Shown: positions 11,840 to 23,736, counted from the first letter of the stretch. The stretch is DNA of 64,000 nt from Neurospora crassa OR74A (GCF_000182925.2 NC_026502.1:2666001-2730000), one strand, 5' to 3'. Notes: a model not told the origin generated them from the letters alone. Program-made: numbers and translations.

Positions 11840-14800
11840 TCAATCAGCACTAGCCCGAGCCAATGCCTCAACCAAATGCGGCGGCAGCCTGTACCTCAGC
11901 TGGCTGGTATACGTCGTCAAGTCCACCGTGATCTGCTTCAATCTTGCAAGCATCTCGCGCGCCGTACCGGTGTTGCCGACGAACTGGCCGGTTAGCAGCC
12001 GCTCGCGCTGCCGCGTGCAGCAGATGATTGTCCACATGAGCAGGTTGGGCACGTTGATGGCTACAGGCTGGGGCAGACTCGAAAACTTGGACGCGTAGGA
12101 CCGGATCTTGGCGGGGTCGCCCATGCAATCGTCGGTGGGGAGGATTTCGAGGGAGCGAATGACCTGGGTTGGGCGTGTTAGTAGAACGGTACTTGGTGTT
12201 GGTGGAGGATAAGGAGGGCAAGGAAAGGAAAGGAATGAAAAGAACATACATCAATAGCCTGGGCCCACTCGTTGCGCTGAATCATCTCCTTGATCTCGCT
12301 CATCTTCAACAAAATATTGCATGCGATCCTGTTCTGGTCGCGGACATGGTTCAAGAACATGGCATCGCGCTCGTACATGGACATCATGGTATGGGCCAGC
12401 TCAACGGGATCATCGATCGCCGCCAGGCTGAGGCTCGTTCCCTGCTGCGCGTTGGCCACGTCGCCGTCAGCACGGGGCTTGATGGGCACCAGGCGCAAAG
12501 GATCCTCGCCAATCTCGAGCGAGACAGCCTCGCTGAGGGCACGGCTGACGATGGCGATGACGGTGTCGTAGTCGCCTGCCAGGTGGTAGAGCAGGACGGC
12601 GTCCGTGGTCCGGCCGTTGTCGTCGGCGTAAGTGGCAGCCTGGTGGGTGATTTGCGTGACGAACTCTTGCTCGTGGCCCAGAGCGATGAGAGAGCCGCGC
12701 TGCTCGATGACGCCGGGGATGCGGTGGCCATCGGGTTTGATGTCGCCGATAAGCTTGCTGAATTCGCGGGTTTCAAGGACAAGTTCGCGGAGAGCCTCGT
12801 GGCAGAGTTGGGCTTGGGCTTGGCCGTTACCGGCGGCGTCGTCGGCGTTGAGGCAGATGAGTACCAGGTAGTCGACGGCGGAGGCGGCGTTGGCAGCGCG
12901 GAAGTCGCGAGTGTAGTACCCCAGCATTCTGCCGAAGTTGATCTGCGGGAGACCACGGGTGCTGTAAGAAAGCAGCTCGTTGCCGGTAGTGAAGGCATCG
13001 GCAGGACGCAGCAGGCCGTAGTAGGTCAGGGCGATGGCGAAGTGGACAGCATCGACATAAGAGAAGGGGTAGAGATAAGCAATAGCCTCCTCGAACATGC
13101 CCGCGAGAATCTGCATGAAAAAGAACATGCCGAAGCTACCGTTAGTGTCCTCGGCAGGGCTCTTGGGGAAGTGCTTGAGGCCAATCTCCTTGATGCTGGC
13201 TCGGAGCTCAGGAAGACCGTACGATTCGCCGGCAATCTCAAGCTCCTTGGCAGACTCGCGGGCGAGGTTGAACTGCAGCCAGATCCAGTCGTTGACATCT
13301 GTGTTGAGGTTGTCAAGACTCCTGTTGCTAACATCGCACCGACCGATAATCTTGTAGCAGGCCATGCGGAACGGGTCGATGGTGCCTTCGGGGGCGTTGC
13401 GAATACGCTGGTTGTACTCGCTAGTGCACCGGTCTTGCATCTGACGCTTGAGTCTGCGATCTTCGCTAGAGGCATAGCTGTTGATGTAACCTGGGAACGT
13501 CCTGTCGATGCTGCGGAAGTGGTGTTGCATGTCGTTGACGTACGTGGCCGCCTCGTTCACAAAACCAGCGCGCAAGAGATAGAAGACAACAGCCCAGATG
13601 TACTCGCCGTTGACAGACTGGAGATCGGTGTTATCGGGGACCAACGTCTTGCGGGCGATCCGGAGCCTGATATACGCCTTGATCTTGCTGACAACGTCGG
13701 GCTTGCCTCCAAGGTTCGCGTCCTGAGGATACTTGGCGATTAGCGCGTTGACCTCGTCGAAGAACTGCTTCTCCAAGAACCGGTTGGCGCCGTCGAGGAT
13801 CTGCTTTCTCATATCAACAGCATTCTTGGATGAGGTACTGGGATCCAGGTACTTCTTGGCAAATGCCCGTTCCCTTGGCACCTGACCCAGATGAGGGTTT
13901 TCTCCGACAATCTCCATCATGGCCCGATACGCATCCACAATATGCGGCGCATGCTTGTCACCAGACCTGCTCTCCAGATCCGCGAAATCGCGACAAATAT
14001 AGACGGGCTCCCTGTGCTGCCGGGCATCGTTGACGTAGCGGACCTGCTCGGAAAGCTTTTCCTGCTTTTCACGAAGGAACCGGTCCTCCACCGAGCCGAA
14101 TGTGCTAACAGAGGTGCCAGCGTCCTTTTCGACATCCGAGAACTCGGGCGCATGAGAACCAATCCGGCTTGGTGAACCAATGATGGATCGCTGCAAGCCT
14201 GACCTCGCGTTCTGGGTAGCGTGAGGGGTCTGAGAGCCTCTGCGACGAGAACGACCGAATCCTCCCTCGCGGGCCGAACCACTGGCACGCTCGGCCTCGT
14301 TCCTAGGCTGAATGCCAAAGTGCTGGTAGATACGTTTCCGTTGTGCTTCCCACTCCATCGTCACGTTCTCCTCCAGGAAGCTGTCGAAATCGCGGACGGA
14401 GCGTTCCAGGCCATCCGATATCATGCTCAGCGTTGTCTTCTGTTGCAAGTTGGACAGGTACGTCTCAACATCCACCTCGTCCCTAGCTCCATATCCGGTC
14501 TGTGGCCTTTCCGCCCGTGCCCCAAGGCCAAAGGCGCCGAGATCTCTGATAGCAGCGCCTGGGTCGACGCCAGACGCGGCGAGGAAGTAGTGTGCCTTTC
14601 CATCGATGGGACGACCCTGTGTCGGAGGGCCAACCCTTTTGAGTCGCTGACGAAGATCACCAAGGCCGAGCTGGAGACTTGGGAGGTCGCCGAGCGCCGT
14701 CTCCCCTTCGGCCAGCTTCTTGTTACGGGCGAGTAGGCTGTCGAAGAAGGCGCCACTGGTCTGGTTGACGGGTGCCGAGTTGTTGGCGGGAGCTTGGTTG

Positions 14801-15411
14801 TTGGTAGCTCCGAAGAGGCTGGCGCTCGCGGTACCGGGAACTCCCATGGTGGCAGGTTGTTGTGTAGAAGTAGCCGGGGCACCGAAGAGGGAGGGCTTGG
14901 CGGCCGTTGTTGAGGTGTTGCCCAAGCCACCAAATAGACCCCCAGTGGTTCCGGCAGCTGGCTGTTGATTGGCAGTGGTGGTGCCCAGGTTTCCAAAGAG
15001 ACCACCAGTCGCTGGCTGGGTGGTAGTCGTGGTGGTGCCTGTACCGAACAGCGATGGTTTGGCATCTGTGGCCGTGCCAGTGTTTCCAAACAAACCGCCC
15101 GTGGTTCCTGCTTGGGCCGTCGCGGTGCCGGTTGTCGCAGCTGGTGTGCTTCCGAACAGACCACCGGTGGCTGGAGCGGTCGCAGTCGCGGTGCCGCCGA
15201 AAAGGGAGGGGGTCGCTTGAGTGGTCGCGGGATTGGCGCCGAATAAACCGCCAGTCGCTGGGGCAGTCGCTGTCGTGCCGGTTTGGGCCGTGTTGGTCGT
15301 CGGGGTTCCGAACAGCGAGGTGGCAGTGGTGTTGCCCGCAGTACCACCAAACAAAGTGTTGGTTGCTGGCGCGCTCGTGGTCGCTCCGCCCAGGTTACCG
15401 AAGAGAGACAT
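11840..15411 (-). CDS. NIC96: nuclear pore scaffold nucleoporin Nic96/Nup93 with N-terminal FG repeats
   Basis: Two exons, 15411-12250 and 12163-11840, with an 86-nt phase-0 intron (GTATGT...CAG), give 1161 residues from the MSLFGN start. An earlier ATG at 15435 would add 8 residues. Residues 1-193 carry twelve SLFG/TLFG/GLFG repeats in a Thr/Ala/Gly-rich linker. Residues 211-253 (GAFFDSLLARNKKL...DLRQRLKRV) match the helix that in fungal Nic96 docks the Nsp1-Nup49-Nup57 channel complex. Residues 300-340 (TYLSNLQQKTTLSMISDGLE...) match the segment that binds Nup192. The rest is the alpha-helical Nic96 domain, with NGEYIWAVVFYLLRAG and CYKIIGRCDVSNRSL. It acts in the inner ring of the nuclear pore. 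The length fits filamentous-fungal Nic96; yeast Nic96 is shorter and lacks an FG head. Confidence 0.95.
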
Positions 15412-15975
15412 GGTTGCAGTGTCGATTTGGACCAAAGAAAACCGACAACGTGTGTGGGAAATGCGATGGGACGCGTTTGGTCGACGCGCGTTTGCTGTGC
15501 TGGACTAGCAGAGCGGCGGTGCCGTTTGGAGTCTTTGTGGTGTTTTTGTTGTTTTGCGTCGCCTTGTCGATTTGTTTTTCTTGAATTGGCACCGCGAAGG
15601 CGGCAGCTCCCCAGCCTTTGATGTGGGGCGCCAAGGGACAAGTACATCTACTTTGTGCTGCACGGAGCAATCCCGTCGGTTGAAAGTACTGGATACCTGC
15701 ATGGTCCACGCATTATTGCTCCCATCCTAGCTTCGACAGCACACAGTCTATCAGGTACCTACAACACCAATAATCTCTACAGTACGCTCTCGTGATATCA
15801 TTCACACTTTTCACCGTTCATGACAAAAACAAAGACGTCATCATTTACATCATCAACACCGAATTGTTTAATGGCATCTACTGGTTTACTGCCCCTTACG
15901 TCCATACTATCAAGAACTCCACGCCAATTCCAGTTCTATGTTTCCTGGCAACCTCTTAAATGACTCTATATTCTT
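15412..15975. other. short intergenic region (promoter of the NIC96-like gene, 3' flank of the sugar kinase gene)
   Basis: A 564-bp spacer between two minus-strand genes. It must contain the promoter and leader of the nucleoporin gene (left part) and the region upstream of it. I see no further gene and no clear motif. Confidence 0.5.
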
Positions 15976-18014
15976 TTAGTTGGCCTCTTGACCCTCGAGC
16001 GATGACCCCTTGAGAGCCGCATCGATCTTCTTTCTATACTCCTGCTGAGTCCTAGCCTGGTCAAGGAAGATCTCGTACTTGGCATCCAGAAGCTTCTTCT
16101 CGGCGGGATCACCACGAGACCAGACCGTCTTGCCGGGCTTGCTCATGCGGTCCATAATGTCCCACAGAGGCTCAGTCGTGCCATCCGGCTTGGCACTGGC
16201 CGCTTTCGCTCCCAGCATGGCCGCCCCGTGCACCACTGCCGCGTTGACGTAACGAGGGATCAAGACAGGCATGTCGCATGCCGTGGCAATCAGGTCCATC
16301 AGAATCTCGTTTTGGCATTGGCTGCCTGACATGAAGATGCTCTTGATGGTGTGTCCGGCCGTGTTCATGGCCTCGACAATCTGTCGCGTCTGGAGGGCGA
16401 TGAATTCCATGGTGGAATAGTACAACAAGGCCATGCCGTCCTTGCTCTTGTCATTGCTCATGCCAATGATGGCTCCACGCATGTTGGGGTCGGCAATGGG
16501 CGAGCGGTTGCCCCAAAGGTCGCCATAGAAGAAAAAGTGGCGGACCAGGTATGATATGGACGGCGCGTTGGTCTTTTTGGCCATTTCCTTGAGATGTTCG
16601 TTGAGGTAATCGTAAATGTTCTTCCCGGCAGCTTCAGCCTCTTTGACGGTTTCGTCATATGCGACATGCGTCTCCAGCATGTGCTTCATGAGCTCGCCTG
16701 TGGCCGACTGGCCTCCCTCAGCCATCCAATAGCCCGGGATCAAAACATCCCTGTACGGACCCCAAACTCCGGGTACGAAAACCGGACCCTTGGACATGGC
16801 GAGATGGCAGGTTGATGTGCCAGCAACGGCAGCTAAACGGGTAAAGGCCTGCGATACGTCGTTTGGTGCAACGCTGTCGTCGCGGTGATCCGGGGATAGC
16901 TTGACCTTGGCACCAACTGTCCCAATCCACCCAGCGTATGCGTCGATAACACCGCTGCCGATGGCAATACCAGCAGGTAGGCCGAGCTGTTGGCCTGCCT
17001 CTTCAGACAAACCGCCAACAAGCTCTCCCGCGCTCATCCAAGAGCCGTTCTATTTGATGATTAGCCATTTCGTAAACAGTCAGCACTCGGATCAGGCACT
17101 CACTACCCCGTCAACTCCGCCCATCCTGATGAAATTGTCCGTCACGAGGTCGCCCAGGCCAATGGTCTCATAAAAGTCCTCTTGCCATCCCTTTACGCTA
17201 CCATCGACGCCCACAGGCACGAACCCCTGCTTACACACAGTGCTGCAGAAGCTTCGGATCTCCTTTCCAGTTGCGATGTAGGTCAAGGCATCCGTCAAGT
17301 CGAAGAACTTGCAGCGGGCAAACAGCTCGGGCGGCATGTTGTTCTTGAGCCAGAGAACCTTGGGAATCTCCATTTCCACGCTCATCTTGCCGCCGACATA
17401 ACGGAGTAGGTTGTGGTTGGTATTGTTGATCTTCTCCGCTTCCGCCAGAGGGCGATGGTCGAGCCACAAGATGACGTTCCTGTCATTGCCATCGTTCTTG
17501 AAATCCGGACCGGTCACCGGAACAGGTTCGTTTGTGTCGTGGGTGAAAACGGCCAGTGAGCATGTGGCATCAAATCCGATTCCCTTCACAGAGTTTGGGT
17601 CCACTTTGGATTCGGCCAGAACCTGCTTCACGCAGTTGCAAATGGCATTCCAGATGTCTGTCGTTGATTGTTCCTAAGCGAGATGTTAGTGTCCAAACTG
17701 AGGAGATGCTACTGTCCCTCGTTTTGATCTACATACGTATTGCGAGCCTTCAAGGCCCGAGGAAGGCGTCCATAGCTTGATGTTTTGGGCCGCGAGTGCC
17801 TTGATATCGCCCGTCGAGTCAATGATACAGGCTCGGGCTGAGCCTGTTCCGACGTCGATGCCAATGTAGTGATCCTGTGCCACTCTGCGGTAAGTTATTT
17901 GTTCTCGGATTGTAGAAAAACGGCGAGAATTTCCCGAACCTGTGAAGACCTGTTCCGGAGTCAGTTGGTGACGTTACATGCCACTAAGTGGTTGTTTGTT
18001 TCCACTTACGACAT
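15976..18014 (-). CDS. FGGY-family carbohydrate kinase (D-ribulokinase-like)
   Basis: Four exons, 18014-18010, 17884-17737, 17673-17104 and 17049-15976, encode 598 residues. Introns are 125, 63 and 54 nt, and the frame is kept throughout. Only ATG TC lies in the first exon; the main frame otherwise begins at a GTG, so this splice supplies the start. FGGY kinases transfer phosphate from ATP to a sugar or sugar alcohol. The N-terminal phosphate-binding loop is GIDVGTGSARA (about 9-19). Other family blocks are GIGFDATCSLAVF, ILWLDHRP, and GSGVIDAYAGWIGTVGAK, whose Asp is the likely catalytic base. The C-terminal domain has GDLWGNRSPIADPNMRGAIIG, FMSGSQCQNEILMDLIA and VVHGAAMLGAK. These, and the length, match eukaryotic FGGY/YDR109C proteins, which phosphorylate D-ribulose. 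No targeting signal is seen, so it is probably cytosolic. Confidence 0.93.
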
Positions 18015-19242
18015 AGCTTCTTTAATTGGTGAGGCTGAGCGATGAGGGAGAGCCGAGCTGATAGACCGTCCGGGCGACTTGTTGTAAGGCTCTAATGTCT
18101 GGAGTATGAGAAATGAAGCGAGAGAAACAGCAAATTCAAAAGGAAAGATGTCGACATGGGAAGCTCAAGGAGGAGCTCTAGCTCTTTGTACCTGTTGGAT
18201 CGCGGGGAGGACCGCATGACGTGAAGGAAGCGATTAGGCTGTATGTTTAGCATGTGCCCCACACTCCCTAGCTCTACCGATAGGGCTCCAGGGGTACTTT
18301 TCATCCCACTGGACGCGGGCTGTAGTGTACAATTCTTCTCCGAACTTGTCCCAGGCAGTGCCATCCCGCCATCTCAGCCAGGTACCCGGTAAACCCGCCC
18401 GGCCAGCATATGACTTATCAACCAATGAAGCAGGTCATCGGACTTGCAGAGATATCGAGGGCTTGAAAGAATTGCTGGATCAGCACGCTGATCTCCGTGT
18501 TTCCGAGACCATGCATTCAGCGTTCCAGGCGTGGCCAGAGGCGTTGGCTTCCCCTCCTTGGCGGTTGTCCCGAGATGCACCTCCCAGAACCTCGTCCGAG
18601 CGGTTTATGGTGTTGTTGTTCGCTTGGTTGAGGTTTCCATCAGGACTTTCCGTGATCTTCATCTGGCATATCTCGGTGTGCAAAGGAGTCAAGATCGAAC
18701 ACACGACTGCTTGAGCTCCTGACGATCACATACGATACCTGGAGAAAGAGGCAACAACCGGTCGTACCAAAGGCTGAGGTTGTCTCGGGGAAAGGGACGC
18801 CGAAAGCAAATGTGGTGGTCCACCTTCGGTGCCGTCCATGTCCGACTGTGTCTTTGCGGCTGAGGTTTTCCGCGGTCCCGCTATCCGGGCTGAAATCGTC
18901 ACCTTCTCCCGGTCAGGAGCCTTTGACCGTCCGGGGCGGACTCTGAAGCCGACAATGATCCCAAATTCTCTGGTGTGTTGACATTGTTGAAGATGGTGCG
19001 AAATGTTTCTTTTCGGGCCAGTGAGTGCCGTGAGGTGCAGACGGTTGGAGCTGAGTGTGTGGTACGTAGGCGACGGATAGGTAGTCAATTGCCATCCGGG
19101 CGCGGGGTGCACTAACAATTGAATTTTGTCCCAAATCCTCCAAACTCGCAGCAGCCAGCAACGGCACGGCATTTCACGCTTGTTTGCAACCGCGCACCCC
19201 CGGTACGGAAACGACGAAATCTCGCAGCGATTCATTCCAGCG
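18015..19242. other. divergent intergenic region between sugar kinase and SMN-like genes
   Basis: About 1.2 kb that must hold both promoters. There are GC-rich and neutral patches but no clear coding frame. A 196-codon minus-strand frame at 18726-19316 overlaps the first exon of the SMN-like gene in antisense and looks like chance. Confidence 0.5.
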
Positions 19243-19904
19243 ATGGCATCCCATGATGAAATCTGGGACGACTCTGGCCTAGTGAACTCGTGGAACGAGG
19301 CATTGGCAGAGTACAAGGTATGTCAGAGTTGTCAATGTGCACGAGCATCACCTAGCTAACCACGAGCCACAACAGAAATATCACAGCATACACGCCGAAG
19401 GAGCAGCACTTCCCGAGGGTGTCGCTGATGAACTCGAGTTTGTGATCCCTCCTTGTCCCAACCCAAGCTCCAAACCAATGCTGAAATCGAAATGAGACTA
19501 AACCATTATTATTTTTGCAGAGATCAGAGTGCCAAGCCTAGCGGTGCTACAAATGTCCATCAGGAGGGGGAGGACGGCGTGGCACCCGCTGTTGAAGTGA
19601 AGGTGAGTGAAGCTGAAATGAATTTTTCAATCTCATTTTTCCCCTCTCTTCAATTCGCATTTCGTCATCTTTCAGGTTATCAAAGATCAAAGTCTAACCA
19701 AGAAACAGACTACACCCATCAACACAATTCAACACGGACTGGAAACCCAACAATCTGCTGCTGCTGAACCTACCGCAGCCACCGCAGCGAGCTTGCCTGG
19801 CCCCGGACCCCCACTGATGTTGGGTTCGGTGCAGGATGAAGAGCTCAAGAAGCTCTTGATGTCATGGTATTACGCAGGTACGTTGTGTCTAGATTTGGAA
19901 ATCG

Positions 19905-19961
<57 letters not shown>

Positions 19962-20082
19962 CCCCTCCTTTTCCCTTGGAAGATAAACCCGACTTGCTGA
20001 CATGATGTGTTTCATTCAAGGCTACTACACCGGTCTCTACGAAGGGAAACAAAAGGCTCTGCATGAGCAGGCACAGCAGTAA
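19243..20082 (+). CDS. SMN1: survival motor neuron (SMN) family protein, short fungal form
   Basis: Five exons (19243-19317, 19376-19437, 19521-19602, 19676-19877, 20021-20082) encode 160 residues; all junctions keep frame. SMN with Gemin2 loads Sm proteins onto spliceosomal snRNAs. The N-terminus, EIWDDSGLVNSWNEALAEYK with KYHSIHA (6-32), is the Gemin2-binding helix motif. The C-terminus, LLMSWYYAGYYTGLYEGKQ (about 133-151), is the YG box used for self-association, with Gly141, Gly145 and Gly149 in register. Between them is an acidic then Pro/Ala-rich linker. There is no Tudor domain, as in the short fission-yeast Smn1 of about the same size. Intron 2 uses a GTTTGT donor. Intron 4 (143 nt) contains 56 consecutive T residues. 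Exons 2-5 are each short, so a frame-by-frame gene search easily misses this gene. Confidence 0.93.
19906..19961 (+). repeat. 56-nt poly-T tract inside intron 4 of the SMN-like gene
   Basis: An uninterrupted run of 56 T between the donor at 19878 and the acceptor at 20020. It is followed by CCCCTCC. It works as an extreme polypyrimidine tract well upstream of the acceptor and is expected to be slippage-prone, so its length is likely to vary between strains or between assemblies. Confidence 0.95.
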
Positions 20083-22422
20083 GTAGTCGTCTCTGACCGA
20101 GAGTGCTTTGGGTGCGTTTTGTCTCTACCAAGCACCGTTGTACGGTTGTAATGGGGTTGCGAGTTTGACACCCACAACCACGTGGTATGGTCTGGGAACT
20201 ACGCAAACGCAACAAGGGAGATAATCTTCCAGGAGGGGAAAAACAGAAATGATACCCACAGTCTTAGGTATTTTTCTGCTGTCGGATCCCGTTGTGAGTC
20301 TCTCCATGACTTTCTGCCCTTCCGTCGTGCCGGGGCCACAAGAGTCTGGACCACAATCGGTCGCCCCCTTGAGGGAGAGGGAACGGAACACCGATTATAG
20401 GCTGCATGGTCAACTACCGTCCATCGTGAACAGCTCCGTACCCAAGCCGGGCTTCCCAGGCTTCAACGATACCGATGGCTCTCTTTCGTGCTAGATGTCG
20501 AAGGCAAAGAGAAACACTCGTCTCGCGCGTTCTCGTTTGTTCTTTTGTTTGCTGCTCGATCAGATCAGGGAGTGTTAGAAGAAGATCGAGGATCGATACA
20601 GAGAACAAGGCATCGTATCTTCCTGTCATCGACAACCGATGTTCTATTCCCCTTGCAAACGCAATTGATATACCGTCCACATAATAGTTTTCCCAAATCC
20701 ACTTTTTTTCTCAACACAAGACGCATGGAACATCATTCACCGAGTGTGATATGAGCCGGGGTAGCACACCCACTACCCTGTCAGCCCGTCTAGCCAAGTT
20801 AACCCCCGACCGGCCCAAGAAACATCCGCAAGCTGCTTTACGGCGTCAAGTGGGCCTTTTATCTTGATTATGCCCCTACCGCAAAATGGATGCCATGCCT
20901 GGACGGCATGTTGCTCCCAACTCGGTCATTGATGGTTTGTGGAGGTGATGTACATTAAACATGAATCTGTTTGACTTGGTATTACCAAGACAGGGTCACC
21001 AAGGTACCAATTAAGAAGGTCAGAATCCAATAATAAGCTCCATGGGCAAGCAAATGAATACCATCGGGAGAGCCAGTCACTATATAGAACTGAAAGGGGT
21101 CCCTTTACAGTAGTCATTTTTGGGTTTAAAACAGGGGTGACAAGCGCATAGGGTTCCACAGGGCAATCGGTTGCTCGTTACAGATACCACCTCAACCTTT
21201 GCGGATCACTTCCTACTAGATAAGGCGAGACTTGGCTTTTCGGACTCACTCCCCAAAATCTTTCCTCTTGAGTCTGATGTTGTCATTCTTCTTGCGGGGT
21301 GGAAGAGCGATATCCTTGAGAGTTTCTTGGTACTTATGCACATCCTACCTCTCCACAAATTGTCGTCAAGATGGTGGTCATTCGAAACTGATAAAGTACC
21401 CCCCTATCAGCCTACGTCAAAGCGCTCGCCTAGAGCAGTACCCCCAAAGCCAAAACACGCTCTGAGACGAATTTGTTACAGCACACCTCCTGGCTCCTAC
21501 ATCTTTCCCATATCCGTCCTCCCTCCCGTCAACATGGACCGGAATGAATCGAGGCTGAGCTATACATTTGATACTACCATACAACCTTCTACAGCACCCA
21601 AAATGCGACATTCAGACAATAGCGCCAGGGATTAGTGGAAACAGATTCAACCGATGCGTTTTTTCCAGGCTTTCCAACTGCCTAGTCCTATGTAGCCATT
21701 CCCATATCAGCCAAGTACGGAAACTTCTCGCCCAAAATGCCGAATGCTGCTATAGTAGCAGAGCAGTCAAGGGAAGATATTATTGTGCCAACGCCTCCGT
21801 CACGTGGAATGATCCCTGGAAAATGTTTCGTGACAACCTCCTTTTTGTGGCCGCTAGTAGTCCATCCCTAGGGACCCTGTCATTGCTATTACCTACTAGC
21901 TATAACGCCCGGATGCCGAATGTTAGAATGCGCCCGAGGTTGAGATGGGAAGCAATGGCTTCCCTTGCTACGATCAGTCACGCTGCATCCCCGGAATCGT
22001 GAGATCCGAAACTTCTAAACGTAAAACTTCAAGAAGGGCCTTATTTCCTCATTTTCGCTTCTCACCTTGTTCGTCTTCTTCCTCTTCTTCATCCGTTGTC
22101 TTCTTTCTCTGTGTGTGTGCTCATTCCCCTCATTTTTTGTACCACTCTTTTTTCGTCTCAGACTTCCTGTCGCAACCTTCGCTTCTTGATATATCAAGAC
22201 AGAGCAGGAACTCGTCAATTGTTTATACGTACGACATTACATCTAGACATACATATCCTGCCGATCATATTCGCGCTCCAGCACATCCCTTTCCCGGTCG
22301 ATAGGGCACAGAGACGAATTTTCACGAATATACGATAATACCCGTTCTCAATCGCAAACCAAGAGGGAACAAGAAGTTACTGAGAAGGGAACCTGAAGAA
22401 GGAACAAGCACAGATACCCAAA
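20083..22422. other. intergenic region, no gene recognised
   Basis: About 2.3 kb between the SMN-like and cupredoxin genes, both on the plus strand. The right end (from about 22020) is pyrimidine-rich (TCTTCTTCC-type) and leads into an A-rich stretch just before the cupredoxin ATG, as expected for a promoter and leader. A 155-codon open stretch at 21171-21635 begins at a TTG and shows no family resemblance. Confidence 0.5.
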
Positions 22423-23736
22423 ATGAAGGTTACGACAGCAGTTTTGGCCGCTCTGAGCATGGCCCCGTTCGCTCTCGGAAAGGTTGCTCACAACGTTTAC
22501 CCCGGCGTCCGCCGCGGAGACATTGCTCTCGAGGTTCGTGACAAGGGCAATGACAACCAAAACAACAACGCCAACGCCAATGGCAGCAAGGACAACAAGG
22601 ATAACAAGGACAAGAACAACGGGAAAGACTCCAAGAAAGCAACAGAGCAAGAAATTGCCGAACTTGCCAAGCTCATCGGTCTCACCGCAGGCCTCAACGC
22701 TCAGCTCAACCTCCTCTGGGTCAACCTAGGTGGCGGATCCGTTACCACCATTATCAACTCGGAAAAGACCGTCACCGTGACCGCCACCCAAGCCGCGACG
22801 GTAGTCAACGGTGCCGCCGGTGGCGCCGACGCGACGGCGATAGCCAGCACCGCTCCTGCGTCTGACGTGCCCTCCGCCGCTCCGGCGACTCCCACCCAGC
22901 CCGCCGGCGTCGCTGCCCCAGCAGGAGGAGCCGCCACGCACACCGTCACCGTCGGCGGACCGCAAGGTCTGGCCTTTAGCCCGGCGCAGACGAAGGCGGC
23001 CGTGGGCGATACCGTCATCTTCACCTTCCTCAGCCAGAACCACACCGTAACGCAGTCGGCCTTTGATAAACCCTGCGTGGCGCTCCCTGGAGGCATGGAC
23101 TCGGGTTTCCAGGCTAATCTCAACAACACCGTCAACCCTCCGCCGCAGGTCGCTATGCAGGTCATGGTTGATACGCCTCTTTGTAAGGATTCCCCATGTT
23201 TTTTTTCTTCTCTATAATCTTTCTCCTCTTTTTCCACTCCTCGATTGAATGGTCTTGCTAACCCCCTCACAGGGTTCTACTGCCGCCAAGCAAACCACTG
23301 CGGCAAGGGCATGGTCTTTTCCATCAACCCTACTGCCCAAAAGACCCATGCTCAATTCCAAGCCCAGGCCATTGCGCAGAACGGCACTGGCACGGACAGT
23401 GGCATCACCGGCGGTAATGCTTCCGCTGCTCCTCCCGCAGCTCCTTCCGCAACCGTTGGCGGTGATACCACTGCAACAGCCGTGGCTGGTGGTGCGGCCC
23501 AAGCAACTGGAAACATTGTGACTGGTGTTGGCCAGGTTGCCGCGGACGGCTCGTGCGTATGCGCCGTCTCTTGCGCTGCCGGTTCCTTCCCCAATGTTGC
23601 GGCCCAGGGTGTAAACGCCTTTGGTGGCGTAGGTGGTGAGTAGTTCGCCTGCATCTCGAATCCGTGACCAAAAGCTGACATCATCCAAGGTTCGATTCCT
23701 AGAGCCATGGCTCTGGGTGCTCCTCCTGCTGCCTAA
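22423..23736 (+). CDS. secreted cupredoxin (blue-copper) serine/alanine-rich protein
   Basis: Three exons, 22423-23182, 23273-23635 and 23690-23736, with 90-nt and 54-nt introns, encode 389 residues. A signal peptide is clear (MKVTTAVLAALSMAPFALG, 1-19). An Asn/Lys/Asp-rich low-complexity stretch (about 40-70) and an Ala/Pro/Thr-rich linker precede a plastocyanin-like domain from about 168: HTVTVGG, FSPAQTKAAVGDTVIFTF. The four type-1 copper ligands are present: His207 (NHTVTQ), Cys257, His262 and Met267 in C-x4-H-x4-M spacing. The tail AAQGVNAFGGVGG is typical of fungal extracellular serine-rich cupredoxins, many of which are GPI-anchored, but a strong hydrophobic C-terminal anchor signal is not obvious here. 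The role is probably cell-surface or wall-associated. The first intron falls between the first His ligand and the Cys-His-Met loop. Confidence 0.93.

Noticed and set aside
12169-13743. 524-codon plus-strand frame opposite the NIC96-like gene
   Set aside because: It is antisense to a conserved nucleoporin frame, has no domain, and its first part crosses the NIC96 intron.
23636-23707. tRNA-like GGTTCGATTCC T-arm word near the end of the cupredoxin gene
   Set aside because: The flanking bases do not form the T stem or an acceptor stem, and the sequence is explained by the intron 2 acceptor and exon 3 of the cupredoxin gene.
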